Shown here: piece after piece, positions 46,985 to 55,711 of the stretch
Numbering within the stretch: the first letter of the stretch is position 1
Layout of the letters: each line of letters begins with the position of its first letter
Translations under genes and position numbers: made by a program
Source: Pseudobacteroides sp.
Lineage (GTDB): Bacteria > Bacillota > Clostridia > Acetivibrionales > DSM-2933
Assembly (NCBI RefSeq): GCF_036567765.1
Contig: NZ_DATCTU010000098.1
Coordinates: forward strand, 1 to 64,000
Length of the DNA stretch: 64,000 nt
Direction: 5' to 3'
The notes under the pieces: model-generated
What the model saw: only the letters and a program-made list of their open reading frames with translations
The model's database searches: none
Told to the model about the DNA's origin: nothing

Positions 46985-49204
46985 ATGAAAGTTCTTCATT
47001 TGATAGGCGGTGGAGATGTTGGCGGTGCCAAAACCCATGTTCTGTCGCTTGTAAAGGAATTGAGCAAACACATAGATGTCAAGCTGATAAGCTTTAGAAA
47101 AGGCGTTTTTGCCGATGACGCAAAGGCAATGGGTATAGACGTGGAAGTTATTCAATCCGGTAATTTATTAAAGGATATCAGGAGAGTCATTTCCATTGTA
47201 CAGGATGAAAATTATGTGATGACCCATTCCCATGGTGCAAAGGCAAACATGATAGCAGTAATTGTAAGCCGCTATACCAAGGTTCCCACCGTAACAACAG
47301 TGCACAGTGATTACAGGCTGGATTATCTCCAGAGCTTCATAAAGAGGGTCACCTTCGGAATAATCAATACTATAGCCCTAAGGTTTATTGACTATTATGT
47401 TGCCGTCTCTAAGAATTTTAAAGACATGCTTGTAAACAGGAGATTTTTACCCAATAAAATCTTCACAGTTTATAATGGAATAGATTTTGATCATGATATA
47501 GGAACTTACTCTAAAGACAAGTTTGCAAAGAAATATAATCTTAACATTGATTCAAGCGATATACTTGTAGGTATACTTGTAAGATTGACTCCCGTTAAAG
47601 GACTTACTGTATTCATCAACGCTGCCAAAGAAGTAATTAAGAATAATCCTAATGTCAAGTTTCTTATAGGCGGTGAGGGTGAAGAAAAAAAATCCCTTGA
47701 AGCAAAAGTAAGCTCAATGGGACTATCGGATAATGTACTCTTTTTGGGTTTTGTAAACGATCCATACGAGTTCATGAGTAATATTGATATAAATGTATTG
47801 ACATCCATAAGCGAAAGCTTTCCATACTCTATTCTTGAAGGTACAAGAGTAAAGAAAGCTACCGTAAGCAGCAATGTTGGAGGTCTGCCCGACCTTATTG
47901 ATCATGGTGTAAATGGATTTCTCTTTAATCCTGGAGACCATGTAAAACTGTCCCAGTACCTTCTGAAGCTTGTTAATGATAGGGAGCTGAGGGAAGACAT
48001 GGGCAATCGGATCTATCTAAAGGCCAGCGAAAAGTTCTCCCTTAAAAACATGTGCAAAACTCAACTGGATATATATGAATCTGTATTGCAGGCCAAGTCC
48101 TTAGAAAGCCACTCTGACCCTGATATAATAATATCAGGATATTACGGTTTCAAAAACATCGGGGATGATGCCATGCTTATGGCCATCACCAAAAACTTGC
48201 GTCAACATAAAAAGGACGCCAAAATTATGGTTTTATCCAGAGAGCCCCACGAAACAAAAGGCTTATACAATGTAGACTCTGTGTTTCGCTTCAACCTTAT
48301 AAGCATTTTAAGGTCAATGAAGCGCGGTAAGCTTTTTATCAATGGCGGCGGTAATCTTATACAGGACAACACAAGCACCAGATCTCTTATTTATTACCTG
48401 TTAATGATCTGGTTGGCAAAAAAAAGGCATATGAAGGTTATGCTGTATGCAAACGGAATTGGCCCCATAAATAGGCGTATTAACAGAAAAATTACAAAAT
48501 ACGTTTTAAATAACGCCGATGTAATAACCTTGAGGGAAAACTGTCCTTCAAAGCAGGAAATTGACAATCTACTTATAACCACTCCAAAAGTTTTGATAAC
48601 AGCAGATCCCGCTACCACTATTGAACCTTCACCCTCAGAGGAGATAGACAAAATTCTTCTTAATGAAGGAATTGATGGGGAGGGTCCATTCATTGGTTTT
48701 TCCATAAGGAAGTGGCATAACCTGGATAGGTATGAGCGGGTTGTAGCAGATGCTGCAGATTATGTATTAAAGACCCATGGGTTAAAGCCTGTTTTTATAC
48801 CGATGCATTACCCTTCAGATCTTGCCATATGTGAAAGAATAGCTTCTAAAATGAGCGGAAATGCTTATATAATTAAAAATAAATACTCGGTTCCCGAAAC
48901 AATAGGTATAATCAGCAGAATGGATATTCTTGTGGGCATGAGGCTCCATGCACTTATCTTTGCTGCCTGCCAGGCGATCCCCGTAGTAGGCCTCATTTAT
49001 GAACCGAAGGTTGAAGGCTTCCTTAAATCAATAAACCAGCCTTCTGCAGGACATGTGAAGGACCTTGACTACGACAATCTCATAGCATTAATTGAAAAGG
49101 TGCTGAAGGACAAATCAAATATCAGCAGGCAATTGGCCGGAATATCGGATTCTCTTAAGGAAAAGGCCATTGAAAATGCTAAAATAGCCATAGATCTTTT
49201 ATAG
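46985..49204 (+). CDS. fusion of GT4 glycosyltransferase and CsaB-type polysaccharide pyruvyltransferase
   Basis: A 739-residue two-domain protein. Residues 1-375 form a GT-B GT4 glycosyltransferase (GGGDVGGAKTHVLSL; VYNGIDF; GILVRLTPVKGL; SISESFPYSILEG). Residues about 376-739 form a polysaccharide pyruvyltransferase of the CsaB kind (ISGYYGFKNIGDDAML; FINGGGNLIQD; YANGIGPINR; VGMRLHALIFAACQAIPVVGL). CsaB adds a pyruvate ketal to wall polysaccharide, which SLH domains recognise. The fusion would pair sugar addition with pyruvylation. GGAGAG lies seven bases before ATG. It is followed after 56 bp by tagA, so one operon is likely. Confidence 0.9.
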   Translation: MKVLHLIGGGDVGGAKTHVLSLVKELSKHIDVKLISFRKGVFADDAKAMGIDVEVIQSGNLLKDIRRVISIVQDENYVMTHSHGAKANMIAVIVSRYTKVPTVTTVHSDYRLDYLQSFIKRVTFGIINTIALRFIDYYVAVSKNFKDMLVNRRFLPNKIFTVYNGIDFDHDIGTYSKDKFAKKYNLNIDSSDILVGILVRLTPVKGLTVFINAAKEVIKNNPNVKFLIGGEGEEKKSLEAKVSSMGLSDNVLFLGFVNDPYEFMSNIDINVLTSISESFPYSILEGTRVKKATVSSNVGGLPDLIDHGVNGFLFNPGDHVKLSQYLLKLVNDRELREDMGNRIYLKASEKFSLKNMCKTQLDIYESVLQAKSLESHSDPDIIISGYYGFKNIGDDAMLMAITKNLRQHKKDAKIMVLSREPHETKGLYNVDSVFRFNLISILRSMKRGKLFINGGGNLIQDNTSTRSLIYYLLMIWLAKKRHMKVMLYANGIGPINRRINRKITKYVLNNADVITLRENCPSKQEIDNLLITTPKVLITADPATTIEPSPSEEIDKILLNEGIDGEGPFIGFSIRKWHNLDRYERVVADAADYVLKTHGLKPVFIPMHYPSDLAICERIASKMSGNAYIIKNKYSVPETIGIISRMDILVGMRLHALIFAACQAIPVVGLIYEPKVEGFLKSINQPSAGHVKDLDYDNLIALIEKVLKDKSNISRQLAGISDSLKEKAIENAKIAIDLL

Positions 49205-49260
49205 TTCGGTATCTGTATAAGGATGGCACAATAATTTATATATAGGAGTAAGTGTTTTTT

Positions 49261-50010
49261 ATGAGAAATACTGTAGACATTTTAGGTGTACCTGTTGATA
49301 AACTTAATATGAGACAATCCGTCAACACTGTAACGGCATTCTTATCTCAGAATAAACTTCATGCCGTGTATACACCCAATGCGGAAATAATGATGGAGGC
49401 CCACAGGAACCCATATCTTAAAGATATTCTGTGTCAAGCCGATTTACTTGTTGCAGATGGTGCAGGAGTGGTGTTGGCATCAAAAATATTAGGGCTTGGC
49501 CTTCCCGAAAGGGTTGCAGGCTTTGATCTCATAAAAAATCTATTTGCCGAAGCAGAAAATATCAAAATGAGGTTCTTTCTCTTTGGAGGTAAGCCGGGCA
49601 TAGCTGAGGAAGCAGAAAAATACCTTTTAGCCAATTATAAGAATATTGAGGTTGTAGGCGTGCGGAGCGGTTATTTTAGTAGCTCTGAGGAAAAAGAGAT
49701 TATTGATCAGATTAATTCGTCCAAAGCAGACATCCTGCTTGTAGCCCTTGGTGCCCCCAAACAGGAAATATGGATTCATGAGCACAAACGCCTCCTGAAT
49801 GCTAAGGTTTGCATTGGAGTGGGAGGTAGCCTTGATATACTGTCAGGCAATGTAAAAAGGGCACCTGAGTTCTTCCAAAAGTATGGTCTTGAATGGTTTT
49901 ACAGGCTTTGCAAGGAGCCTTGGAGGTATAAGCGGATGATGGATTTACCGAGGTTTATTATGAAAGTATTGCAGGTTCGACTTTCTTCAAAGAAAAGTAA
50001 AACAGTATAA
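49261..50010 (+). CDS. tagA: WecG/TagA/CpsF family ManNAc transferase
   Basis: A 249-residue GT26 enzyme: TPNAEIMMEAHRNPYLKDIL, LVADGAGVVLASKI, FLFGGKPGIAEEAEKYL, LLVALGAPKQEIWI and VGVGGSLDILSGNVKRAP. TagA family members transfer ManNAc to lipid-linked GlcNAc at the start of wall polymers, which fits the CsaB fusion upstream. The AGGAG site is 12 bases before ATG 49261; a GTG at 49252 is only three bases away, so ATG is preferred, with some doubt. Confidence 0.92.
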   Translation: MRNTVDILGVPVDKLNMRQSVNTVTAFLSQNKLHAVYTPNAEIMMEAHRNPYLKDILCQADLLVADGAGVVLASKILGLGLPERVAGFDLIKNLFAEAENIKMRFFLFGGKPGIAEEAEKYLLANYKNIEVVGVRSGYFSSSEEKEIIDQINSSKADILLVALGAPKQEIWIHEHKRLLNAKVCIGVGGSLDILSGNVKRAPEFFQKYGLEWFYRLCKEPWRYKRMMDLPRFIMKVLQVRLSSKKSKTV

Positions 50011-50045
50011 TAGTGGTGTAGCATATACTACTATTTCCTAGACAT
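50009..50045 (+). repeat. two-hairpin intergenic repeat, family A copy 4 (hairpin 2 only)
   Basis: AATAGTGGTGTA pairs with TATACTACTATT (two G-U) and is followed by TTCCTAGACAT, the end sequence of family A. It overlaps the last codons of tagA. Confidence 0.75.
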
Positions 50046-50092
50046 AAAAAAGCTGCTAAAAGTTTTATAACTTGAAGCAGCTCTTTTTAGAA
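50046..50092. terminator. terminator between tagA and the mini J-domain gene
   Basis: AAAAAGCTGCT pairs with AGCAGCTCTTTTT around a loop of about 20 nt; T-tracts exist on both strands, so it can serve the convergent genes tagA (+) and the J-domain gene (-). Confidence 0.85.
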
Positions 50093-50125
50093 CTTCGAAA
50101 CCTATGATAAAGATATCCAACACGC

Positions 50126-50380
50126 TTACATATCCATCATTTTTTTCTTCATGTCCTCATAAACAAACTTGTACATTTTAAACAACTCATTTGCAGCAGG
50201 GTCTCCAGTATTTACATCCGGGTGGTATTTTTCCATGATACCCTTCCAACCCACTTTTAGTATCTCTTCTCTCATACCCCTAGCTCTATCAAGAGCACCA
50301 GTTTTTTCATTCAACTTAACTAATTGATCCCTAAGCTTGGTAAGCTTTTCGAGCATTAAATTCAATTCTTCATTTCCCAT
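50126..50380 (-). CDS. mini J-domain-like protein
   Basis: An 84-residue protein. The first half is a charged helix (LNLMLEKLTKLRDQLVKLNE). The second half reads GWKGIMEKYHPDVNTGDPAA followed by LFKMYKFVYEDMKKK, which matches J-domain helix II, the HPD motif and helix III. HPD is required for stimulating DnaK ATPase. No zinc finger or client-binding domain is present, so it would act as a minimal co-chaperone; this is inferred. GGGGAG lies seven bases before ATG. It is transcribed towards tagA. Confidence 0.7.
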   Translation of the reverse strand: MGNEELNLMLEKLTKLRDQLVKLNEKTGALDRARGMREEILKVGWKGIMEKYHPDVNTGDPAANELFKMYKFVYEDMKKKMMDM

Positions 50381-50972
50381 ATTAGAACTCCCCTATTCTC
50401 ATTACTTCTTTCTAAATTTAAAAGTGATCGATAACACTTTTATATAATTAATAATTACAAATTATTACACATTTGGCAAGTAGCTAAATGCACATATAAA
50501 CTTATCTCTATATTTATAAACGCTGCCCTGTAAAAAAGTTTTTTCTCGCAGCTCACCTCCAGACGATGAGAATCAACTTGTACAGGTCCTCTATGGATTT
50601 GGTAATTATTATTCCACATTTTTAGATTTGTACACATTCCGTAATAATGTCTACTAAATCAAAACTGTAAAACAATTTATTTCCAAGCCCAAAAAAATTT
50701 ATATGAATTGAATAGATATAAAATACAGTTAACTATTACTGTATATAACTATTCAAACATTTTTAATTTAATTAATTTAATTGAGTAAACAATTGAAATA
50801 AGGAAATAAAGAAACTATCTGAGATACTGCATAATGAAAGGAATCAACTACTGCTTATTACTTACTTCAATATATCATATTATGCGATATAGAAAGAACA
50901 AAATCATTATGTAACTTACCTTTATTAATTTATATTGTACCACAGGATTTTATTTTTGTGAATATAATTTTG
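50381..50972. other. A+T-rich gene-free region
   Basis: About 590 bp. A 60-codon minus-strand frame (50455-50637) has no ribosome binding site and no recognised similarity and is not called. I see no structured RNA or repeat of note. Confidence 0.5.
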
Positions 50973-52826
50973 CTATTTTTGAGGAAAATCTTTACCAGTG
51001 TATAGTGAAATATTATATGCACTAAGCTCATAAACATGATTTAGTGTTAGGATTTTCTTATCCCTCAGCCTTAGAGCCATGGCGTCATTGATAAGACCTT
51101 TTGTACAGGCTTTGATATATGCTTCTAGGGTATGAGATGATTGCCCGTTCATGGCAAGGAGAATTTCTGCTGCTTTATCCAGTGTAAGGCCTTTATCCGT
51201 AAAGTATGGTCTCAATCGTTCATCAAGCTCAAGGGAGTACTTTTCAGGTGCAAGCCTTGCCACACCGTTTAACAGAAGAGCAGCAAATTCCTTTTGTGTT
51301 GCTTCCTTGTCAAGTTTGTAGTCATTGTTGTTTCCACTCGATATGATGCCCAAAGTGTTCAGCTGCCTGATAGAGGGATAAACCCAGCTGTCTACATTGG
51401 GATTTTTTATCTTAAAATTTGGAAGATACGCCCCCAGCTTTATAAGCAGCTTGTTTAACTCGTTCATGTTCTCAACCTTTGACCCTTTATTTAAAAACTC
51501 CCGCGGTCTTTGATTTTTTACAATTGAGTAGACAGCAGCCACGCCAGCCGATTCCCCAACTGTCATACTAGTACTATAGCCCGTTGTACCGCTTGAAACA
51601 AGTGAAGAGTATGATATTTTGTCCCCAACCATATATAAGTTGTCAATATCTTTAGGTATTGTACATCCTAAAGGTATGGAAAACAAGGCAGGCTTTCCAA
51701 TCACATATTTTTCTTTGGAGTCTCCCTGCGAGTAGGCAACAATAGAATTTGATACAACTGCAATCTTGTCTATAAAATCGGTGTTTTCAAGGGCTTCATT
51801 TATGCTTAATACATGTTCACCCTTAAAATGCCTGTAGTCATTTATAATAAACTTGTCTGCGGTACTTTCATAAACTGAATTCTGGAAGGGAATAAGCCTG
51901 TCTTTTAGAAAGCCTGCGAAGTTTTTTGTTTCTTCCACCGCTTTAACATATGCTTTCTCAACAGCCTTATGGTCTGAAACATCTATGTCAAAGGCTTCAA
52001 TTCCTTGAACTATAACCTTCTGATCTCCCTCGTCAAAAAATCCAACTTTACCCAATTTGAACTCAGGGTGTATAGGCTGGTATTGGGACAGTACATCCTT
52101 AAGCCTTGCAATTTTATTTTGACCCAGCAACTCTTCCACATCCGTCCATTTCACATTGGCAACCTCAAAGTTTATACCCACAGGCCTGTATATATTTTTT
52201 AGATTTAGATCGTCTGCACCTTTAGTAAAAGGAACATTGCACTTAAAAAGAAGATCGCCGTTCTTTGAAGCATCAATAAATCTTTTTGCATAATAGCTTG
52301 TCTCCTTTTTATCCACAACGAGGTTTATTCCGTATAATGATTCATTATCTATGGTTGCGGATACCAAAACACCACCGTAAACCACTTGAAGATCTTTCTC
52401 CTCTTCAACGAGGCTTTTCATTACACTTTTATATTTTTGAGAAGAAATAGTTGTACCCAACTGAGAGGCTATTTCTTTAAAGATTTTACCGCCTAAGGCT
52501 TCATTATTTACCCCCTTTAAAATCTCAAAATTAAAATCAAGGGAACTGCAAGGCAGTCCCCCTAGATCGCTGCCTGAAGCCACAAGCAGCGTTTTAGCTC
52601 CTGATCTGGCCGCTGCCAAAGAAGCCGCCAATCCCTCTGGCTCTTCTCCATAAACGATCACATCATATTTGTCTTTTTCTTTTATTATGTCATTCTTTGC
52701 CCAACCAAGATCGCTGCTTGCCTCTTTAATATCACCATCCTTTTTAATAAGGGGCTTTACTGCAAATTGATATATGAACAACAAACAAACAAGAAATATG
52801 CCGATTCTTACAATCTTATCCTTCAT
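50973..52826 (-). CDS. membrane-anchored FAD-dependent oxidoreductase with degenerate SLH-like tail
   Basis: A 617-residue protein: N-terminal TM anchor (about 7-25), then an FAD-binding Rossmann domain of the FAD_oxidored type (about 55-470; DVIVYGEEPEGLAASLAAAR, a variant of GxGxxG; LVASGSDLGGLPCSS; a late GTTGYSTSMTVGESAGVAA segment). The C-terminal 140 residues (VYPSIRQLNTLGIISSGNN, KEATQKEFAALLLNGV) resemble worn SLH motifs. The anchor implies an extracytoplasmic enzyme, unusual for a flavoprotein. The 21-codon upstream extension is rejected: GGAGG lies before ATG 52826. Downstream of mazEF and a coiled-coil gene with short gaps. Confidence 0.78.
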   Translation of the reverse strand: MKDKIVRIGIFLVCLLFIYQFAVKPLIKKDGDIKEASSDLGWAKNDIIKEKDKYDVIVYGEEPEGLAASLAAARSGAKTLLVASGSDLGGLPCSSLDFNFEILKGVNNEALGGKIFKEIASQLGTTISSQKYKSVMKSLVEEEKDLQVVYGGVLVSATIDNESLYGINLVVDKKETSYYAKRFIDASKNGDLLFKCNVPFTKGADDLNLKNIYRPVGINFEVANVKWTDVEELLGQNKIARLKDVLSQYQPIHPEFKLGKVGFFDEGDQKVIVQGIEAFDIDVSDHKAVEKAYVKAVEETKNFAGFLKDRLIPFQNSVYESTADKFIINDYRHFKGEHVLSINEALENTDFIDKIAVVSNSIVAYSQGDSKEKYVIGKPALFSIPLGCTIPKDIDNLYMVGDKISYSSLVSSGTTGYSTSMTVGESAGVAAVYSIVKNQRPREFLNKGSKVENMNELNKLLIKLGAYLPNFKIKNPNVDSWVYPSIRQLNTLGIISSGNNNDYKLDKEATQKEFAALLLNGVARLAPEKYSLELDERLRPYFTDKGLTLDKAAEILLAMNGQSSHTLEAYIKACTKGLINDAMALRLRDKKILTLNHVYELSAYNISLYTGKDFPQK

Positions 52827-52893
52827 ATTTCCCCTCCAAATCCGATATAGGCCTGGTCCACCATATAAATCGTTAACAACCTGTACCACAATT

Positions 52894-53484
52894 TTACTTG
52901 TCGGCTATTTTATATGTTCCCTTGACAATTAGCCAACAACCTGTAACTGCGGTTATTCCTCTTCCATCATCCCTTGAAACAAGAAGCAAATGGTTGAGTG
53001 CAATAGGAGCACCTGTAGTTAAATCCGCACTCTTTGCAGCTGTTATATCCGAAAGCCCTCCATATGTGCCTGATATTGCCTTAGCACTTCCGGATCTTAA
53101 AATAATTTCTGTGCTTGCCCCTGCTATAAGCTTCTGACCCGCTTTAAGCTCTAATGGCTGAAATTTGAAGGATTCCGGGTCAACCTCTTTTAACTGCTTG
53201 CTCATAGCATCATTTGACGCTGTGAGCTTTGTTATTTTATCACTGGCTTCAGTAAGCTTTTTTGTCAAATCACTTATTGTTGTATTTGCAGTTTCTAGCT
53301 TTGCAGCAATTTCACCAACCTTCTGATCCACATAGCTTTGTGAAACCACAGGATCGTTTTCGGTACCGGGCTCAGGTGAAACGGCAGTAACTGCCTTTAC
53401 AATATGTACAGTAAAAAAACTTGTCATTATAATAAACAACAATATAGGATATTTATATTTAAATATTTTTGATCTCTTCATCAT
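52894..53484 (-). CDS. membrane-anchored coiled-coil hypothetical protein
   Basis: A 196-residue protein: TM or signal (about 12-32), a coiled coil (about 50-100; AAKLETANTTISDLTKKLTEA), and a C-terminal beta domain (about 108-195; LELKAGQKLIAGASTEIILRSG; LNHLLLVSRDDGRGI). Homologous C-terminal domains occur in clostridial hypothetical proteins, but I cannot name the family. Either the first or second Met may start; AGGGGG lies four or seven bases away. It starts 17 bp after mazF and precedes the FAD enzyme gene. Confidence 0.72.
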   Translation of the reverse strand: MMKRSKIFKYKYPILLFIIMTSFFTVHIVKAVTAVSPEPGTENDPVVSQSYVDQKVGEIAAKLETANTTISDLTKKLTEASDKITKLTASNDAMSKQLKEVDPESFKFQPLELKAGQKLIAGASTEIILRSGSAKAISGTYGGLSDITAAKSADLTTGAPIALNHLLLVSRDDGRGITAVTGCWLIVKGTYKIADK

Positions 53485-53501
53485 TTGTACCCCCTAGAAT
53501 A

Positions 53502-53852
53502 TCATATATCTGTTAATCCAAAACTAATACTGATGGCATCGTTTACTTTATCCATCAACTCTTCATCCAAACGACCTATCTTTTCTCGAATCCTCATTTT
53601 ATCAATTGTCCTGATCTGCTCTAAAAGTATAACCGAATCCTTGGCAAGGCCATATTCCATAGCTCCAATTTCTATATGGGTAGGAAGCTTTGCCTTGTTA
53701 ATCTGGGATGTAATGGCTGCTGCTATTACTGTAGGGCTATACTTATTGCCAATGTCATTCTGAACAATCAAAACAGGCCTTACGCCTCCTTGTTCAGACC
53801 CTATAACAGGACTCAAATCGGCATAAAAAATATCTCCACGCTTTATTACCAC
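53502..53852 (-). CDS. ndoA: MazF/EndoA-type mRNA interferase toxin
   Basis: A 116-residue PemK/MazF toxin: [29 protein letters not shown], and [19 protein letters not shown], with the conserved Arg and Thr of the active site. It cleaves single-stranded mRNA at a short motif; the site for this protein is not predictable. Its start codon shares one base with the antitoxin stop. The nnr-alr-ndoAI-ndoA order on this strand is that of Bacillus subtilis and many Firmicutes. Confidence 0.96.
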   Translation of the reverse strand: MVIKRGDIFYADLSPVIGSEQGGVRPVLIVQNDIGNKYSPTVIAAAITSQINKAKLPTHIEIGAMEYGLAKDSVILLEQIRTIDKMRIREKIGRLDEELMDKVNDAISISFGLTDI

Positions 53853-54130
53853 TATATTTCCAACTCCCCGAGACTTTCCTCATATTTTTGCTGCTGCTCA
53901 TTGTCCGCATCAAAACACATTTCTGCCAGTCTAGCATTAATCTCCGCCATCTCCTGGTAGCCTTTTTTCATTTTATCCCTCATTTCGATTCTTCTTTTCT
54001 CTCTTATATAAAGCTTCATCGCTTTCCTGACAAATTCACTTCTGTTTATTTTCTCAACAGCAATAATTTCATCAACCTCTTTTAATAAATTATCAGGAAG
54101 ACTCACCAATATTTTTTTTAAATCTGACAA
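53852..54130 (-). CDS. ndoAI: EndoAI-type ribbon-helix-helix antitoxin
   Basis: A 92-residue CopG/RHH protein: [19 protein letters not shown], then [19 protein letters not shown], the DNA-binding fold, and an acidic C-terminal tail that in homologs wraps around the toxin. It overlaps mazF by one base, as expected for translational coupling. Confidence 0.93.
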   Translation of the reverse strand: MSDLKKILVSLPDNLLKEVDEIIAVEKINRSEFVRKAMKLYIREKRRIEMRDKMKKGYQEMAEINARLAEMCFDADNEQQQKYEESLGELEI

Positions 54131-54527
54131 AAATAACCCCCCATTCTTATATTCGGGTTCCTATCTTAAAATGACTTACGGAACTAACAGCTTTTGAAGC
54201 TATGCTGCAATGCAGCGGGTATGTACTGTTGAAAGCCATAAATAGAAAGGATATTTCTAATGAATTAATAATGATTATTCCAAAACCGATCATAATATAT
54301 TTTGATATTCATATTATATATATCATTATATAATCCCTAATATTCATGGGTCAAATTAAAATAATATTACTCCTGTCATAAGTACACTGTAATTATTGGC
54401 AATTAAGCTTTAAGGAAAAATCCCCCCATAAAATCGAACTGTTTTTTCTTCAATTATTCATTTTTTATTTATTATATTCCTAATGAGTTATGATTAATCA
54501 TATAACTTATTAGTTTTCATTCATGCC
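54131..54527. other. intergenic region between alr and the toxin-antitoxin genes
   Basis: About 400 bp without a gene. It contains small hairpins (for example GCTGCA/TGCAGC near 54210) and, at 54514-54530, 17 nt identical to the 3' end of repeat family B, overlapping the alr stop codon. Promoter of ndoAI is presumably within it but is not recognised. Confidence 0.5.
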
Positions 54528-54530
54528 TTA
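54514..54530 (+). repeat. family B repeat fragment at the alr stop codon
   Basis: TTTTCATTCATGCCTTA is identical to the 3' end of the copies at 7207-7260 and 63756-63866. It is short and could be chance, but the match is exact. Confidence 0.5.
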
Positions 54531-55697
54531 AATCAGATAGTTCAATACCTTTTGGATTTTACCTCCCTTCAAATAAACTCTTGGTATTCTTTTCCCTATT
54601 ATACATACAACTTCATAGTTAATAGTTCCGATGATTGAAGCAATTTCTTCTACGGAGATTTCATTACTTCCCTGTTTTCCGAACAAAACCACTTCATCAC
54701 CGACAGATACTTCACTTGCAAGATCGGTGACATCTACGAGACACTGATCCATGCACACACGCCCAACTACAGGAGCAAACTCTCCATTTATCAAAACCTT
54801 TCCCTTGTTACTCATAAGTCTGGTATAACCATCAGCATATCCTATAGGTATTGTTGCAATTTTACTTACCCTGGAAGTCTTAAATGTTCTGCCATAACTT
54901 ATACATGTATTATTCTCAACTTCCTTCACAAGTATTACATTTGCTTTCAAAGTCATAGCAGATTTTAGGTCGATTTTTTTTGCATCAACCTCATTGGACG
55001 GATACATTCCGTATTGGATAATGCCCGGCCTCACAAGATTTAGGTGCATGCTGGGAAATTCAATAATGGCTGCACTGTTGGCAACATGCTTCACAGGTAT
55101 ATACACACCTATCCTGTTAAGCTCGCTGCAGATCCCCATGAACCTTTCAAACTGCATCTCTGTGTAGCTTTTGTCCTTCTCGTCCGCTGAAGCAAAATGT
55201 GTAAAAAGACCCTCGACAACAATTCTTGGAAGCTTGCTTATTTCCAATACATTTTTTACAGCACTGTACCCGGGCATAAAGCCTACCCTGGTCATACCGG
55301 TGTCTATTTTAATATGGATTTTTACATTCCTTTTCTGCCTCACAGCTTCTTCAGACAATGCTCTTGCAAGATCATGGCTGAAAACTGCCTGAGTAACATT
55401 ATATTTTATTATATCGGCAGCTCTTATAGGATCTGTATAGCTTAAAATCAATATGGGCACATCAATATTGTTTTTTCTAAGCTGTATGGCCTCATCAAGC
55501 ATTGACACGGCAAGACATGTAGCCCCGTTTTCCAAAATGGTTCTCACCACTTCCATAACACCATGTCCATATGCATCTGCCTTTACTACTCCCATTATTT
55601 CCGATTTTTTATTTGTTATTCTTCTTATTTCCCTTAAATTGTGGGCAATAGCATCAAGATCAACTTCGGCCCATGCCCTGTTAAATTTCTGCTCCAT
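54528..55697 (-). CDS. alr: alanine racemase
   Basis: PLP enzyme interconverting L- and D-alanine for peptidoglycan. 389 residues, normal length. PLP lysine K39 in VVKADAYGHG, catalytic Tyr in CISYGRTFKTSR, conserved HVANSAAIIEFP and PIGYADGYTR. It follows nnr by 14 bp and precedes the toxin-antitoxin genes. Start ATG with an AAGGGG site before it. Confidence 0.97.
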   Translation of the reverse strand: MEQKFNRAWAEVDLDAIAHNLREIRRITNKKSEIMGVVKADAYGHGVMEVVRTILENGATCLAVSMLDEAIQLRKNNIDVPILILSYTDPIRAADIIKYNVTQAVFSHDLARALSEEAVRQKRNVKIHIKIDTGMTRVGFMPGYSAVKNVLEISKLPRIVVEGLFTHFASADEKDKSYTEMQFERFMGICSELNRIGVYIPVKHVANSAAIIEFPSMHLNLVRPGIIQYGMYPSNEVDAKKIDLKSAMTLKANVILVKEVENNTCISYGRTFKTSRVSKIATIPIGYADGYTRLMSNKGKVLINGEFAPVVGRVCMDQCLVDVTDLASEVSVGDEVVLFGKQGSNEISVEEIASIIGTINYEVVCIIGKRIPRVYLKGGKIQKVLNYLI

Positions 55698-55711
55698 TTT
55701 TACCCCTTCTT

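Noticed and set aside
50455..50637. 60-codon open frame on the - strand
   Set aside because: No ribosome binding site, no recognised domain, and A+T-rich surroundings.
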